A program made the position numbers and the translations under genes. A DNA stretch of 64,000 nt from Kribbella pittospori (GTDB taxonomy: Bacteria; Actinomycetota; Actinomycetes; Propionibacteriales; Kribbellaceae): contig NZ_SJKB01000008.1 in assembly GCF_004331465.1 (NCBI RefSeq), forward strand, positions 401,979 through 465,978, written 5' to 3'. Shown here one piece after another: positions 42,486 through 51,638 of this stretch (within the stretch, counting starts at the first letter, position 1; every line of letters begins with the position of its first letter). The notes under the pieces are model-generated. The model saw only the letters and a program-made list of their open reading frames with translations, searched no databases and was not told the origin of the DNA.

Positions 42486-43646
42486 ATGAGTACAGCGACT
42501 TCCGCCGTCCCTCGACTCGTCACACCGCAGTTCGTCGTCCTCGGTGCGGCCGGGTTGGCCTACTTCCTTGCCGAGGGGATGCTCGTGCCGGCCGTGCCTC
42601 GGTACGTGGCCGGCGAACTTACCAGCGGTAACATCGCGGTCGGGCTGGTGGTCGCGGCGTTCAGCCTGTCCGCGCTGGTACTGCGTCCGTGGGCCGGACG
42701 ACTGGTGGATCGGCGCGGCCGGTCGATCGCGATGGTCGGCGGCGGCATCATCTTCGCCGGCTCGGTCGCCGCGTACGGCGTAACCGACTCGATCGGCGCA
42801 CTCGCAGCGCTCCGGCTGCTCACCGGCGTCGGCGACGCGTTCTTCTTCGTCGGCGCCATCACGGCGATGAGTGACCTGGCGCCGCCAGAACGTCGCGGCG
42901 AGGCGATCAGCTTGTTCTCCCTCTCCCTGTACGCCGGGCTCGCGGTCGGCCCACCGATCGGTGAGGTGCTCGTCAACACGGCGGGCTTCACCACGGTCTG
43001 GATGGTCGCGGCGGGCTCGGCCGGTATCGGCGTACTGCTCGCCCTGTGTGTCGGCGAGACTCGCGCGCCGTCCGTTGAGACAAGCGCCGAGGCTGTCGGG
43101 CTCATCCCGCGGGCAGCCGTCGTACCTGCGCTCCTGCTGCTCGCGTTGGTGTGGGGCATGGCGGGTTTCCTCGCCTTCGTGCCGCTCTACGCGCTCGACC
43201 TCGGTCTGCCGAGTGCCGGATTCCTGCTCGGTGGGTTCGCCGGGATCGTCGTATTGATCCGGAGTGTGGGTGCTCGCATCCCCGACCGGTTGGGGGCCGG
43301 CCGGAGCGTCCGGATCTCGTTGCTCTGCGCCACAATCGGGCTGCTGGTCATGGGTGGGTGGCGGACGGTGCCAGGGTTGGTTGGAGGCACTGTGCTCTTG
43401 GGCGTCGGTGTTGCCCTCGGCACACCGGCGATCATGATGCTGGCGCTGCAACGAGCACCGGCGGCCGAACACGGCGCGATGATGGGGACCGTCAGCATGA
43501 GCATCGACCTGGCCGCTGGGCTTGGTCCGGCGAGCTTCGGGCTGGTCGCCGCCGCTTCCGGGCGCGGCACGGGCTTCCTCGCCGCGGCACTTCTCGCTGG
43601 CGCGGGCCTTGCGTTGGCCACCCTGCGTGCGCCTCGGAGGCCGTAG
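42486..43646 (+). CDS. Major facilitator superfamily transporter
   Basis: This 386-residue protein starts at ATG 42486 after GGAGGAG. It shows 12 membrane spans with the MFS loop motif RPWAGRLVDRRGRSIAMVGG between spans 2 and 3 and a related LTGVGDAFFFVGAITAMSDL after it. It is most like drug or metabolite exporters. The spacing to the next gene (43658) is 11 bases, so they may be co-transcribed. The substrate is unknown; genetic context gives no strong clue. Confidence 0.9.
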   Translation: MSTATSAVPRLVTPQFVVLGAAGLAYFLAEGMLVPAVPRYVAGELTSGNIAVGLVVAAFSLSALVLRPWAGRLVDRRGRSIAMVGGGIIFAGSVAAYGVTDSIGALAALRLLTGVGDAFFFVGAITAMSDLAPPERRGEAISLFSLSLYAGLAVGPPIGEVLVNTAGFTTVWMVAAGSAGIGVLLALCVGETRAPSVETSAEAVGLIPRAAVVPALLLLALVWGMAGFLAFVPLYALDLGLPSAGFLLGGFAGIVVLIRSVGARIPDRLGAGRSVRISLLCATIGLLVMGGWRTVPGLVGGTVLLGVGVALGTPAIMMLALQRAPAAEHGAMMGTVSMSIDLAAGLGPASFGLVAAASGRGTGFLAAALLAGAGLALATLRAPRRP

Positions 43647-43657
43647 CATCGCGTGTC

Positions 43658-44260
43658 ATGGCGCAGCAGACTCCCTACCTGGGGCCGCAGTACGGCGTAC
43701 CACCGAAGCGGAGTCGGGGGCCGGTGGTGCTGGTGATTGTTCTGGGTCTGGTGCTGGTCGCGGTGCTGGCGACGGCGACGGTGCTGATCCTGCGCGGACG
43801 TGATGACAGGCCGACGGCCGCCGCTGGGAGCAAGCCGGCTGCGGCGGATTCGGTGCAGTTCCGTCCGGTGCTGTCCGCTGAGCCGCAAGCGTGCAACGGG
43901 CAGTCGAGTGGTCCGCAGGCGGAGGACATCCGGTGTGGTGCGGACGGGACTCGCTACACGCTCGGCAAGGTCGAGCTCGATGGCAGCCGGGTGTCGGAAG
44001 TGGAGGCCGCCCAGGGGCAGCCCGGACCGAACTGGATCGTCCAGCTGACCCTGGATACGGAGGGCGCGAAGCTGTTCAGTGCGCTCACGACGAAGCTGGC
44101 TGCGGGCGAACCGCCGCGCAACCAGCTCGCGATCGTGGTCGGCGACAAGGTGGTGAGCGCGCCGGTCGTCAGCGCGCCGATCACCGCCGGCAAGGTCCAG
44201 ATCGCCGGCAACTTCACCCAGCAGGACGCCGAGAAACTAGCCGCCGACATCACCGGCTGA
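43658..44260 (+). CDS. Membrane protein with a lone SecD P1-head domain
   Basis: This 200-residue protein has a cytosolic N-terminus and one membrane span (VVLVIVLGLVLVAVLATATV). An external domain contains WIVQLTLDTEGAKLFSALTT, then RNQLAIVVGDKVVSAP and GNFTQQDAEKLAADI. That is the P1-head subdomain of SecD, here without SecD's other five spans. A TAGCAT box lies eight bases before the ATG. It may be a detached regulator or relative of the Sec machinery, or simply a domain reuse. It follows the MFS gene closely. Confidence 0.85.
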   Translation: MAQQTPYLGPQYGVPPKRSRGPVVLVIVLGLVLVAVLATATVLILRGRDDRPTAAAGSKPAAADSVQFRPVLSAEPQACNGQSSGPQAEDIRCGADGTRYTLGKVELDGSRVSEVEAAQGQPGPNWIVQLTLDTEGAKLFSALTTKLAAGEPPRNQLAIVVGDKVVSAPVVSAPITAGKVQIAGNFTQQDAEKLAADITG

Positions 44261-44276
44261 CCCGGCCACCCCGCTC

Positions 44277-44348
44277 TCCGCCCACCGGGCCACCCCACCA
44301 TCCGCCCACCGGGCGACCCCACCATCCGGCCACCGTGCCACCCGGCTA
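44277..44348. repeat. 24-bp tandem repeat, two exact-type copies and one degenerate
   Basis: Unit 1 (44277-44300) and unit 2 (44301-44324) differ by a single base in the shared frame TCCGCCCACCGGG. Unit 3 (44325-44348) is degraded. The run fills the short gap between converging genes ending at 44260 and 44395. Confidence 0.7.
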
Positions 44349-44394
44349 GCGGCCACCTGCTACCCGGCCAACGGCCGACGGCGGCCGCAGTGCG

Positions 44395-45411
44395 TCAGAA
44401 CGGGAGGATGCAGACTGGCTTCGGCCAGGTGATTGCGGTGCCGTCGGCGGTCAGTCTGCCGTCGCCGTCGATCGCGAACGTCGCGATCGTGTCCGACTGC
44501 TCGTTCGCGGCGTACAACCGGCTCCCGTCGTTGCTGAAGGCAAGGTGTCGCGGCCAGTCCCCGCCGGACCCGATCGTCTGCACCAGTTCGACCGACAACC
44601 CATCACCAGCGATCGCGAACACCGCGATCGTGTTGTCGCCGCGGTTCGAGCCGTACAGGAACCGCCCGTCGGCCGAGATCAGCAGCTCAGCCGGGAAGTT
44701 CTCCCCCGGTGAGTCGGCCGGCCGCGTCGACGCGGTCTGCACGATCTGCAACTTGCCGCCGGCGTAGCTGCAGACGGTCAGCGTCGAGTCGAGCTCGTTG
44801 ATCACGTACGCCGCCCCGGCGCGCGGGTGGAAGACCATGTGCCGCGGACCGGCGCCCGGGTGGATGCGGAGCCGATCGACCTCCTCCAACTGCCCGTCCG
44901 CGGTCAGCGTGGACGTGTAGACGGTGTCCGAGCCGAGGTCGACGTCGAAGGTGTACGTCCCGGACGGATCGAACACCACCTGGTGGGCATGCGGGCCCTC
45001 CTGGCGCTCCTGGTTCGGCCCGGTGCCCTCGCGCTGGAGGAACTGGGTCGCCGTACCGAGTGAGCCATCGGCACCGATCGGGTGGATCGCGAGCGAGCCC
45101 GAGGTGTAGTTGGCGGTCAGCAGGTAGCGCCCCGACGGGTCGATCTCCAGGTGGCAGGGGTCCTTGCCCTCGGTCGGCTGCGCGTTGAGCAACTCGAGCC
45201 CACCGTCGGGCTGGATCGCGAACGCGCTGACCCGGCCCTCGGCGCCTTCACTGGTCGCATAGAGGAACCGGCCGTCGGCGGACCTGACCAGGAACGACGG
45301 ATCCGCGGTCGTCACCGCGAGCGCGATCGCCTCCAGCGGCCCGAACCCGATGCCGTCCCCACCGCCCGGCTGACTGGTGTAGCTCCCGACATAGATCCGC
45401 TCAGAAGTCAT
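44395..45411 (-). CDS. Lactonase family protein (6-phosphogluconolactonase YbhE-like)
   Basis: This 338-residue protein is a seven-bladed beta-propeller of the Lactonase_10 family. Repeated blades contain patterns such as FLYATSEGAEGRVSAF, RYLLTANYTSGSLAIH and PRHMVFHPRAGAAYVINELD. These residues resemble the substrate-binding histidine and asparagine cluster of the E. coli YbhE-type 6-phosphogluconolactonase. No signal peptide is present. It is likely cytosolic and may serve the pentose phosphate pathway or another sugar lactone. The start at ATG 45411 is the only clear one. Confidence 0.88.
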   Translation of the reverse strand: MTSERIYVGSYTSQPGGGDGIGFGPLEAIALAVTTADPSFLVRSADGRFLYATSEGAEGRVSAFAIQPDGGLELLNAQPTEGKDPCHLEIDPSGRYLLTANYTSGSLAIHPIGADGSLGTATQFLQREGTGPNQERQEGPHAHQVVFDPSGTYTFDVDLGSDTVYTSTLTADGQLEEVDRLRIHPGAGPRHMVFHPRAGAAYVINELDSTLTVCSYAGGKLQIVQTASTRPADSPGENFPAELLISADGRFLYGSNRGDNTIAVFAIAGDGLSVELVQTIGSGGDWPRHLAFSNDGSRLYAANEQSDTIATFAIDGDGRLTADGTAITWPKPVCILPF

Positions 45412-45438
45412 GCCCCCTACCCTGCCAGGTCCCGGTGG

Positions 45439-45965
45439 CTACGGCATCGTCCGGTCCAATCCGTAGAGCGCCGACCCCCAGCCCAGATCGGGGACGAGAA
45501 CCTGCCAGCCCATCCGCTGGTAGAGCCTCGGCGCCGGGCGATCGTCGACGTACGTCGAGAGGAGCGCGTTCCGATGCGGGAGATCGGTCATCAGCGCGTT
45601 CATCAAGGCGGTCCCGAGCCCTTGGCGCTGCGCCTCGACCGCGACGGCGAGCTCCACGACCTCGAAGTGACCACCGATCCACTCGTCGGCAGCTCCGCCG
45701 GCACCGCCGCCGCGACCCGGTCCGGCCACCACTGCCCGCGCTGCCCGGTGAACCCGTACGCGAACCCGACGATCCTGCCGTCCGAACGGGCGGCAACGAG
45801 TTTGAAGTCGTCCCGTTCGGCGTGCACCGGAAGCTGCTCGGTCGCAAACCGCTCGGCGTCGGCCCGGTCCTCGTCGTACCCCGGGGCGCCGAAGGCGGAG
45901 ACGAAAACCTCGGCCAGCTCGGGTGCGGCTTGAACGGCTTCGGCCGGGGCGAGTACTTCGATCAC
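45439..45965 (-). pseudogene. GNAT acetyltransferase gene split by one frameshift
   Basis: From GTG 45965 the frame reads MIEVLAPAEAVQAAPEL and later VGFAYGFTGQRGQWWPDR. At about 45690 it breaks, and the acetyl-CoA-binding half continues in another frame: EVVELAVAVEAQRQGLGTAL, then MGWQVLVPDLGWG, to the stop at 45439. One missing base would explain it; the repaired protein would be about 176 residues. It is the second frameshifted GNAT in the window, so either both are dead or the assembly carries single-base errors. It shares its -10 with the NAT gene at 45983. Confidence 0.75.
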
Positions 45966-45970
45966 GTGGC

Positions 45971-45977
45971 TAGCCTA
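45971..45977. promoter_or_regulatory. Shared -10 element for two divergent leaderless genes
   Basis: TAGCCTA reads TAGCCT on the forward strand, six bases before ATG 45983, and TAGGCT on the reverse strand, six bases before GTG 45965. The two starts are only 17 bases apart. No ribosome binding site fits in this gap on either strand. Confidence 0.6.
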
Positions 45978-45982
45978 TGCGG

Positions 45983-46834
45983 ATGGACACCCAGGCGTTC
46001 CTCCAGCGAATCGGCCTCAGCGAGTACGACGGACCGCCGCGGCTGGAAGGTTTGTCCGAGCTGCACGAGGCGTTCGTCAGCCAGGTGCCGTACGAATCCG
46101 TGCAGTTCCAGCTGGCCCCGGGTGGACCGCTGGAGCCTGAGGAGTCGGCGAAGCGGATCATCGCGCGGGAGACCGGTGGGTACTGCTTCCAGCTGAACGG
46201 GACCTTGGCCCTCCTGCTCACCGAGCTCGGCTACCGCGTGCAGATGCACCGTGGTGGCGCGGAGACCCCGACCCGCGCGGGCGACGTCGACGCCAGCCAC
46301 ATGGTGCTCACGGTGAGCGGGCTGGTCGAGGATCCGGATCGGGTCTGGATTGCCGATGCCGGTCTCGGTGAGGCGCTGGTGCACCCGCTGCCGCTGGAGG
46401 AGGGCAGTGCGTATCAAGAGCCGTTCCAACTGCGCTTGCGTCGGTCCGAGAAGGTCGATGGCTGGCGGCTGGACCACGACCCGCGGGCCAACCTGATCGG
46501 CATGGACTTCGAGTCCGCCGCGGTCGGCCTGGACGCCTTCGCCGCCCAGCACGCGAACCTGTCGACCAACCCGGACTCTGCCTTCCGCCGGTTGGCCTCC
46601 GCGTTCCGCCGGAAGCCGTCGTCAGTCGTCGTACTGCGCTCTGTCGGCCTGTCCGAAACGTACGCCGACCGGATCGACACCACCGTCATCGAGAACCAGA
46701 CCGACTACTTCGCCGTACTGGCGGACGTGTTCTTCCTCCCGCTCCCCCACTACACCCAGGCCGACCGCGACCAACTCTGGCGCCGGGTCTGGTCGCAGTA
46801 CGAGGACTTCCTGGCGAAAACCAGCGGGTCGTGA
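45983..46834 (+). CDS. Arylamine N-acetyltransferase
   Basis: This 283-residue protein has the NAT catalytic triad: Cys68 in ETGGYCFQLNG, His in DASHMVLTV and Asp in WIADAGLGEA. The enzymes transfer acetyl from CoA to aromatic amines or hydrazines in the cytoplasm, and actinomycete members also act in mycothiol or antibiotic pathways; the role here is unknown. I place the start at ATG 45983, which lies six bases after TAGCCT; another ATG at 45977 overlaps the proposed -10 and is less likely. Confidence 0.92.
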   Translation: MDTQAFLQRIGLSEYDGPPRLEGLSELHEAFVSQVPYESVQFQLAPGGPLEPEESAKRIIARETGGYCFQLNGTLALLLTELGYRVQMHRGGAETPTRAGDVDASHMVLTVSGLVEDPDRVWIADAGLGEALVHPLPLEEGSAYQEPFQLRLRRSEKVDGWRLDHDPRANLIGMDFESAAVGLDAFAAQHANLSTNPDSAFRRLASAFRRKPSSVVVLRSVGLSETYADRIDTTVIENQTDYFAVLADVFFLPLPHYTQADRDQLWRRVWSQYEDFLAKTSGS

Positions 46835-46900
46835 GGATCACGATGGCGGTGTCACCGTCGGCGGCGCACTGATGCCCGGACCGCGCCTGGCAGGGAGGGG

Positions 46901-48352
46901 TCAGATGGCCAGGGAGAAGAGGGTGCTGGGGAGGATCGAGAGGACGGCGGCGGTGGCGGCGCAGAGGGCGATCATGGCGACGGCCGGGGACTCGATGTCG
47001 ACCGAGAAGGGATCCTCGGCCGGGAGGCGGAAGAGTTCGGCGACCCAGCGGAGGTACACGGCCAGACCGATCATCACGTTGATCGCCATCACGATCGCGA
47101 GCCAGCCGAGGTGCGCGTCGATAACCGCCTGGAACGCGGCGAACTTCGTGAACAGACCGGCGAGACCCGGCGGCAGACCGGCCAGAACGACCAGGAAGAA
47201 GATCAACGCGCCGGCCAGCCCCGGCTCCGAGCGCACCATGCCGCGGTAGTCGGTCAGCAGCCCGCCCGGACGGTGCCGCTGGACGACCGCGACAGCTCCG
47301 AACGCCCCGACCGTGACGACCACGTACGCCGCCAGATACCCGACGACCGCCTGGGCGTCGCCGACCGCAAGCGGCGCGAGCAGGAAACCGACCTGACCGA
47401 TCGACGACCACGCGAGCAGCCGCACCGCTTCCTGCTGACGCAGCGCGGCCAGGTTGCCGACCGTCATCGTCAACGCAGCCAGGATCGCAACCACGGTCCG
47501 CAACTCCGAGCCGCTCGGCGCAACCCCGGACGTCACCAGCACGAGCAGTCCCGCGACGCCGGCCGACTTCGACACCACTGCGAGGAAGGCGGTCACCTCA
47601 ATCGGCGCACCGACGTACGTGTCGGGCAACCAGCCGTGGAACGGCACGGCCGCGATCTTGAACCCGAACCCGACGATCACGAACAGCCCGGCCGCGAACG
47701 CGACCCGGCGCAACTCCGGATCGAGGCCGGACAACCGGTTCGCGATGGTGGACAGGTACAGCGAACCGGTCACGCCGTACAGGTAGGAGATGCCGAACAG
47801 CATCACGGCGGTCGAGAGCACCGACACCAGGAACGCCTTCAGCGCACCCTCGGATCCACGTCGATCCCGGCGCAGGGCGACCATCGCGAAGCTCGGTAGC
47901 GACACGACCTCGAGCGCGATGACCACCGTGGCGAGGTCGCGCGCACCGGCGAGCACGGTCGCGCCGACCAGCGCACTGAGCAGCAGGAAGTGGTACTCAC
48001 CAACCGGGATGTCCGCCGACAACAGCCGGTACGCCGACAGTCCGACGACGCCGAGTGCGCCGATCAGCAACACCGCCCACAACCCGGCGGTCAACGGCTC
48101 GAACACCAGGCTGCACTCGGCCGGCCCTTCCACCGCAGGACGGCAGAACGCAGGCTTGAAGTCGTCCCGCTGCGCCCAGACGAACACAAGCCCGAACAGG
48201 ATCACGGCCACCGTCAGCAGTGTGACCACCGTGTGCCGCAGTTGCCCCGATGCGCTGCGCCAGAAGCTGTCGATCAGCAGCACGGCGACCGCTCCGACCG
48301 CGAGCACGAGCGGTACGGCGATGGCCTGCCAATCGGTCCAGGTCAGGGTCAC
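46901..48352 (-). CDS. nuoN: NADH-quinone oxidoreductase subunit N
   Basis: This roughly 483-residue antiporter-like subunit of complex I has about 14 spans and the core segments KIAAVPFHGWLPDTYVGAP (discontinuous helix region) and AALRQQEAVRLLAWSSIGQV. It forms part of the membrane proton-pumping arm. I place the start at GTG 48352, which overlaps the nuoM stop by four bases (GTGA) and has GGGGGA upstream; a GTG at 48364 is possible. It is the last gene of the nuoI-N set. Confidence 0.93.
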   Translation of the reverse strand: MTLTWTDWQAIAVPLVLAVGAVAVLLIDSFWRSASGQLRHTVVTLLTVAVILFGLVFVWAQRDDFKPAFCRPAVEGPAECSLVFEPLTAGLWAVLLIGALGVVGLSAYRLLSADIPVGEYHFLLLSALVGATVLAGARDLATVVIALEVVSLPSFAMVALRRDRRGSEGALKAFLVSVLSTAVMLFGISYLYGVTGSLYLSTIANRLSGLDPELRRVAFAAGLFVIVGFGFKIAAVPFHGWLPDTYVGAPIEVTAFLAVVSKSAGVAGLLVLVTSGVAPSGSELRTVVAILAALTMTVGNLAALRQQEAVRLLAWSSIGQVGFLLAPLAVGDAQAVVGYLAAYVVVTVGAFGAVAVVQRHRPGGLLTDYRGMVRSEPGLAGALIFFLVVLAGLPPGLAGLFTKFAAFQAVIDAHLGWLAIVMAINVMIGLAVYLRWVAELFRLPAEDPFSVDIESPAVAMIALCAATAAVLSILPSTLFSLAI

Positions 48353-49878
48353 AGGGTCCCCCACTGGTGCAGAAGGAGCCCGGGCCAGACCCCGAGCAGC
48401 ACGGTCAGCGTGATCAGCGGCGCCCAGGTGATCAGCTCGATCCGGCTCAGGTCGACCGCGAACGCCGACGCCGGATTCTCGGCCGGGTCACCCTGGCACA
48501 AGTTCCGCACCAGCCGCAGGAAGTACGCCGCGGTCAGCACGGTGCCCAGGCCCGCGATCACCATGAAGACCAAGTAGGTTGTGCGAGGCAACGAGTCGGC
48601 CGGGCGGTAGGCGCCGAGCAGGACCAGCATCTCGCCCCAGAACCCGGCCAGCCCGGGCAACCCCAGCGACGCCAGGCAGGCGAACGTCAGCAACCCACCG
48701 ATCCGCGGCAACCGCGCGTACAGCGCCCGCCCGATCGTCCGCAGATCGCTGGTGTCGTGCCGGTCCTTGATCGCACCGGCCAGGAAGAACAGCAGACCGG
48801 TGATGATCCCGTGCGCGATGTTCGCGAACAGCGCGCCGTGCAGACCGGCCTGCGAGAGCGTGGAGATGCCGAGCACGATGAACCCCATGTGCCCGACGCT
48901 CGAGTACGCGATCAGCCGCTTCACGTCGGTCTGCGCCAGGCACGCCAGCGACCCGGCGATGATCGCCACGGTCGCGAAGCCGGCCAGGTACGGCGCAATC
49001 GTCGCGGTCGCGTCCGGCAGCACCGGGACCAGAATCCGGATCAGGCCGTACGTCCCCAGCTTCAGCAGCACGCCCGCCAGCAGGACCGACCCGACCGTCG
49101 GCGCCTTCGCGTGCGCGTCCGGGAGCCAGATGTGCAGCGGCCACAACGGGACTTTGACCGCCAGGCCAACCGCGATCAGGACGGCCGCGGCCAATGGGAC
49201 ACCGTGTCCGCCGAGCACCGGGGAGTTGGTCAACCGGACGAGGTCGAACGTCCCCGCCTGCCGGTACACCAGCAGGAACCCGAGCAGCATCAGCGCCGAC
49301 CCGAGCACCGTCATCAGCACGAACGTGTTCGCGGCGCGCTTCCGTCCGACCGGGTCGTGGTCGTCACCCCAGATGTCGATGACCAGCCACATCGGGATGA
49401 GCACGATCTCGAAGCAGACGAAGAACAGCACCAGGTCCATCGCCGAGAAGGCGCCGATCACGCCGGCCTCGATCACCAGCAGCAGCGCGATCAGCGACCG
49501 GGTCCGGCCGATCCGCGGCGTGATCTTCAACGAGTACAGGCAGCACACGAAGGTCAGCAGCGCGGTCAGCACGATCAGCGGCATCGAGATCGAGTCCACC
49601 GCGACGTGGAACCGTACGCCGAGCGCCGGTATCCACGGCACATCCGTCACGGCCTCCAGCGGCCGGCCGCTCTTACGCAGCATCTGGTCCTGCGAAGGGA
49701 CGTAGGCGAACCACCCGCCGCTACGCGGCCAGAGCAGCAGCGACCCGATCAGCACGAGCCCCGAGATCACCGAGCCGTACATCGCCGCGAGCCGGTCACC
49801 GATCGAAGCCGGGATCGCCCACAACGCGAGCGCGGCGAGTATGGGCAGGGCCAGGATCCCCAGCAGGATCGCGCTCAT
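48349..49878 (-). CDS. nuoM: NADH-quinone oxidoreductase subunit M
   Basis: This 509-residue protein starts at ATG 49878, overlapping the nuoL stop (ATGA). It shows 14 spans and conserved complex I antiporter motifs, including KVPLWPLHIWLPDAHAKAPT with the key lysine and VKRLIAYSSVGHMGF. It pumps protons in the membrane arm. The length is normal. An open frame extends upstream into nuoL but encodes non-homologous sequence. Confidence 0.95.
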   Translation of the reverse strand: MSAILLGILALPILAALALWAIPASIGDRLAAMYGSVISGLVLIGSLLLWPRSGGWFAYVPSQDQMLRKSGRPLEAVTDVPWIPALGVRFHVAVDSISMPLIVLTALLTFVCCLYSLKITPRIGRTRSLIALLLVIEAGVIGAFSAMDLVLFFVCFEIVLIPMWLVIDIWGDDHDPVGRKRAANTFVLMTVLGSALMLLGFLLVYRQAGTFDLVRLTNSPVLGGHGVPLAAAVLIAVGLAVKVPLWPLHIWLPDAHAKAPTVGSVLLAGVLLKLGTYGLIRILVPVLPDATATIAPYLAGFATVAIIAGSLACLAQTDVKRLIAYSSVGHMGFIVLGISTLSQAGLHGALFANIAHGIITGLLFFLAGAIKDRHDTSDLRTIGRALYARLPRIGGLLTFACLASLGLPGLAGFWGEMLVLLGAYRPADSLPRTTYLVFMVIAGLGTVLTAAYFLRLVRNLCQGDPAENPASAFAVDLSRIELITWAPLITLTVLLGVWPGLLLHQWGTL

Positions 49879-51638
49879 GAGCTGATCACCCCGGCGAGCA
49901 CCGCCAGCGCGACCACACCGATGACAGCCGCGGTCAGATAGGTCTGCACGTTCCCGGTCTGCAGCTTCCGGAACCCTTGCGACGCCAACGTCCCCGCACG
50001 TCCAGCTCCGCGCACGTAGCCCCCGATCACGTCCCGATCCCCCGCGACCGTCAGCTTCGCCAGCCACCGCACCGGCACGACGAACATCTCGTGGTACGCC
50101 GTGTCGACGCCGAACTCACGCTCGAGCACGACCGGCCGCGGATCCGCGCCGCGCGACCACAACGAATACGCCGGCAACGCGCCCAGCAGCACGAGGACGG
50201 TCGACACCGAGGCGATGACCCAGTCCAGGTGGACGCCGTCGACGTACCCGAGCGCGATCGAGGCGAACGCGAGCAGCACCAACGGCGCGAGCATCACCCA
50301 CGGGGCGTCGCGCAGCTTGGAGGTGTCGGGCTCGTCGAGATCGGCCGTCGCGTTCTCGTCCTCGAAGGCACCGAGCGCCCCGGCGAGGGCCGGCGTCCGG
50401 AAGAACACCCACAGCCACATCCGCATGCAGTAGAACGCGGTGAACGCCGCAGTCACACACACCGATACCAGCACGATCCATCCAACGACCGAACCGTCCC
50501 GCGCGTGATGCCAGGCCGCCTCGATCACCGTGTCCTTGGAGAAGAACCCCGCGAACCCCGGCACACCGGCCAACGACGCGAGACCGATCGCCATCGTCAC
50601 GAACGTGACCCGCAGCGCCTTCCGCAGCCGGCCGCGCCGGGTGTAGCGCCGCAGCACAACGAACGCCGCGCTGCCGACCTGATGCAGCAGCACCCCGGCG
50701 CAGAGGAAGAGCAACCCCTTGAACGCCGCGTGCGTGACCAGGTGGAACAACGCTGCGTGCCGGCCGTCCGCCGTACCCAGTGACAGAGCCGAGAACATGA
50801 TCGCCAGTTGGCTCACGGTCGACCAGGCGAGCACCCGCTTCACCTCGACCGCGGCCATCGCGCACAGCGCGGCGAACAGCATCGTCACGCAGGCCACCAC
50901 AGCCAGCACGGCCATCGTGGTCTCGGAGGCCGCGAACACGTCGTACAGGCGGGCGATCAGGAAGACGCCGGCGGCAACCATCGTGGCCGCGTGGATCAGC
51001 GCGCTGACCGGGCTCGGGCCGGGCATCGCGTCCGGAAGCCAGGTCTGCAACGGGACCTGGGCCGACTTGCCGACCACTCCGACCAGGAGCAGCAGGGTCC
51101 CGGTGGTCAGTACGCCGGGCGACATCGACGCCGGGTCGAGCTCGGAGATCCGGAAGGTGCCGGCTCCGAGGCCGAGGACGAAGATGCCGAACAGGAACCC
51201 GACGTCGCCGAGCCGGGTCATCAGGAACGCCTTGACCGCGCCGGAGCGAGCGTCGCGACGCTCCCAGTAGTGACCGATCAGCAGGTACGAGCAGGCGCCC
51301 ATCACCTCCCACCCGATCAGCAGGAAGAACAGGCTGTCCGAGATCACCACGGTCACCATCGCCGCGGTGAACAGCGTCACGAGCGCGTGGTACGACGCCG
51401 GGCGCTGGTGCAGGTAGCCGAGCGAATAGACCTGGACGCAGGTCGCGATCACGCCGACGACCGCGAGCATCAGCACGGTCAGGTCGTCAGTGCGAACGGC
51501 GAAGCCGATGGTGAGGTCGCCGACGGACGAGTTGAGGAACGCGACTTGGTCCGGCGAGACGCCGTACAGGAGGGCGGCGGCCAGGATGACGAGCAGGGAG
51601 AAGCTGACACCGGCCACCCGCCAGGCGGTAGCGATCAC
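49875..51638 (-). CDS. nuoL: NADH-quinone oxidoreductase subunit L
   Basis: This 587-residue protein starts at GTG 51638, overlapping the nuoK stop by four bases (GTGA). Motifs include KSAQVPLQTWLPDAMPGPSP with the proton-channel lysine and EVKRVLAWSTVSQLAIMFSA. The C-terminal part should form the lateral helix that links subunits L, M and N. Length is slightly short (usually about 610-640), with a reduced N-terminus. It belongs to the distal pumping arm of complex I. Confidence 0.95.
   Translation of the reverse strand: MIATAWRVAGVSFSLLVILAAALLYGVSPDQVAFLNSSVGDLTIGFAVRTDDLTVLMLAVVGVIATCVQVYSLGYLHQRPASYHALVTLFTAAMVTVVISDSLFFLLIGWEVMGACSYLLIGHYWERRDARSGAVKAFLMTRLGDVGFLFGIFVLGLGAGTFRISELDPASMSPGVLTTGTLLLLVGVVGKSAQVPLQTWLPDAMPGPSPVSALIHAATMVAAGVFLIARLYDVFAASETTMAVLAVVACVTMLFAALCAMAAVEVKRVLAWSTVSQLAIMFSALSLGTADGRHAALFHLVTHAAFKGLLFLCAGVLLHQVGSAAFVVLRRYTRRGRLRKALRVTFVTMAIGLASLAGVPGFAGFFSKDTVIEAAWHHARDGSVVGWIVLVSVCVTAAFTAFYCMRMWLWVFFRTPALAGALGAFEDENATADLDEPDTSKLRDAPWVMLAPLVLLAFASIALGYVDGVHLDWVIASVSTVLVLLGALPAYSLWSRGADPRPVVLEREFGVDTAYHEMFVVPVRWLAKLTVAGDRDVIGGYVRGAGRAGTLASQGFRKLQTGNVQTYLTAAVIGVVALAVLAGVISS

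Noticed and set aside
41544..43649. A 700-codon frame opposite the MFS and HD genes
   Set aside because: Low-complexity Arg/Glu/Gln-rich sequence with no domain; a shadow of GC-rich genes.
44277..44348. CRISPR-like direct repeats
   Set aside because: Units are directly adjacent with no spacers and no cas genes; simple tandem repeat.
48250..49941. A 560-codon frame opposite nuoM
   Set aside because: Charged low-complexity sequence antisense to a certain complex I gene.
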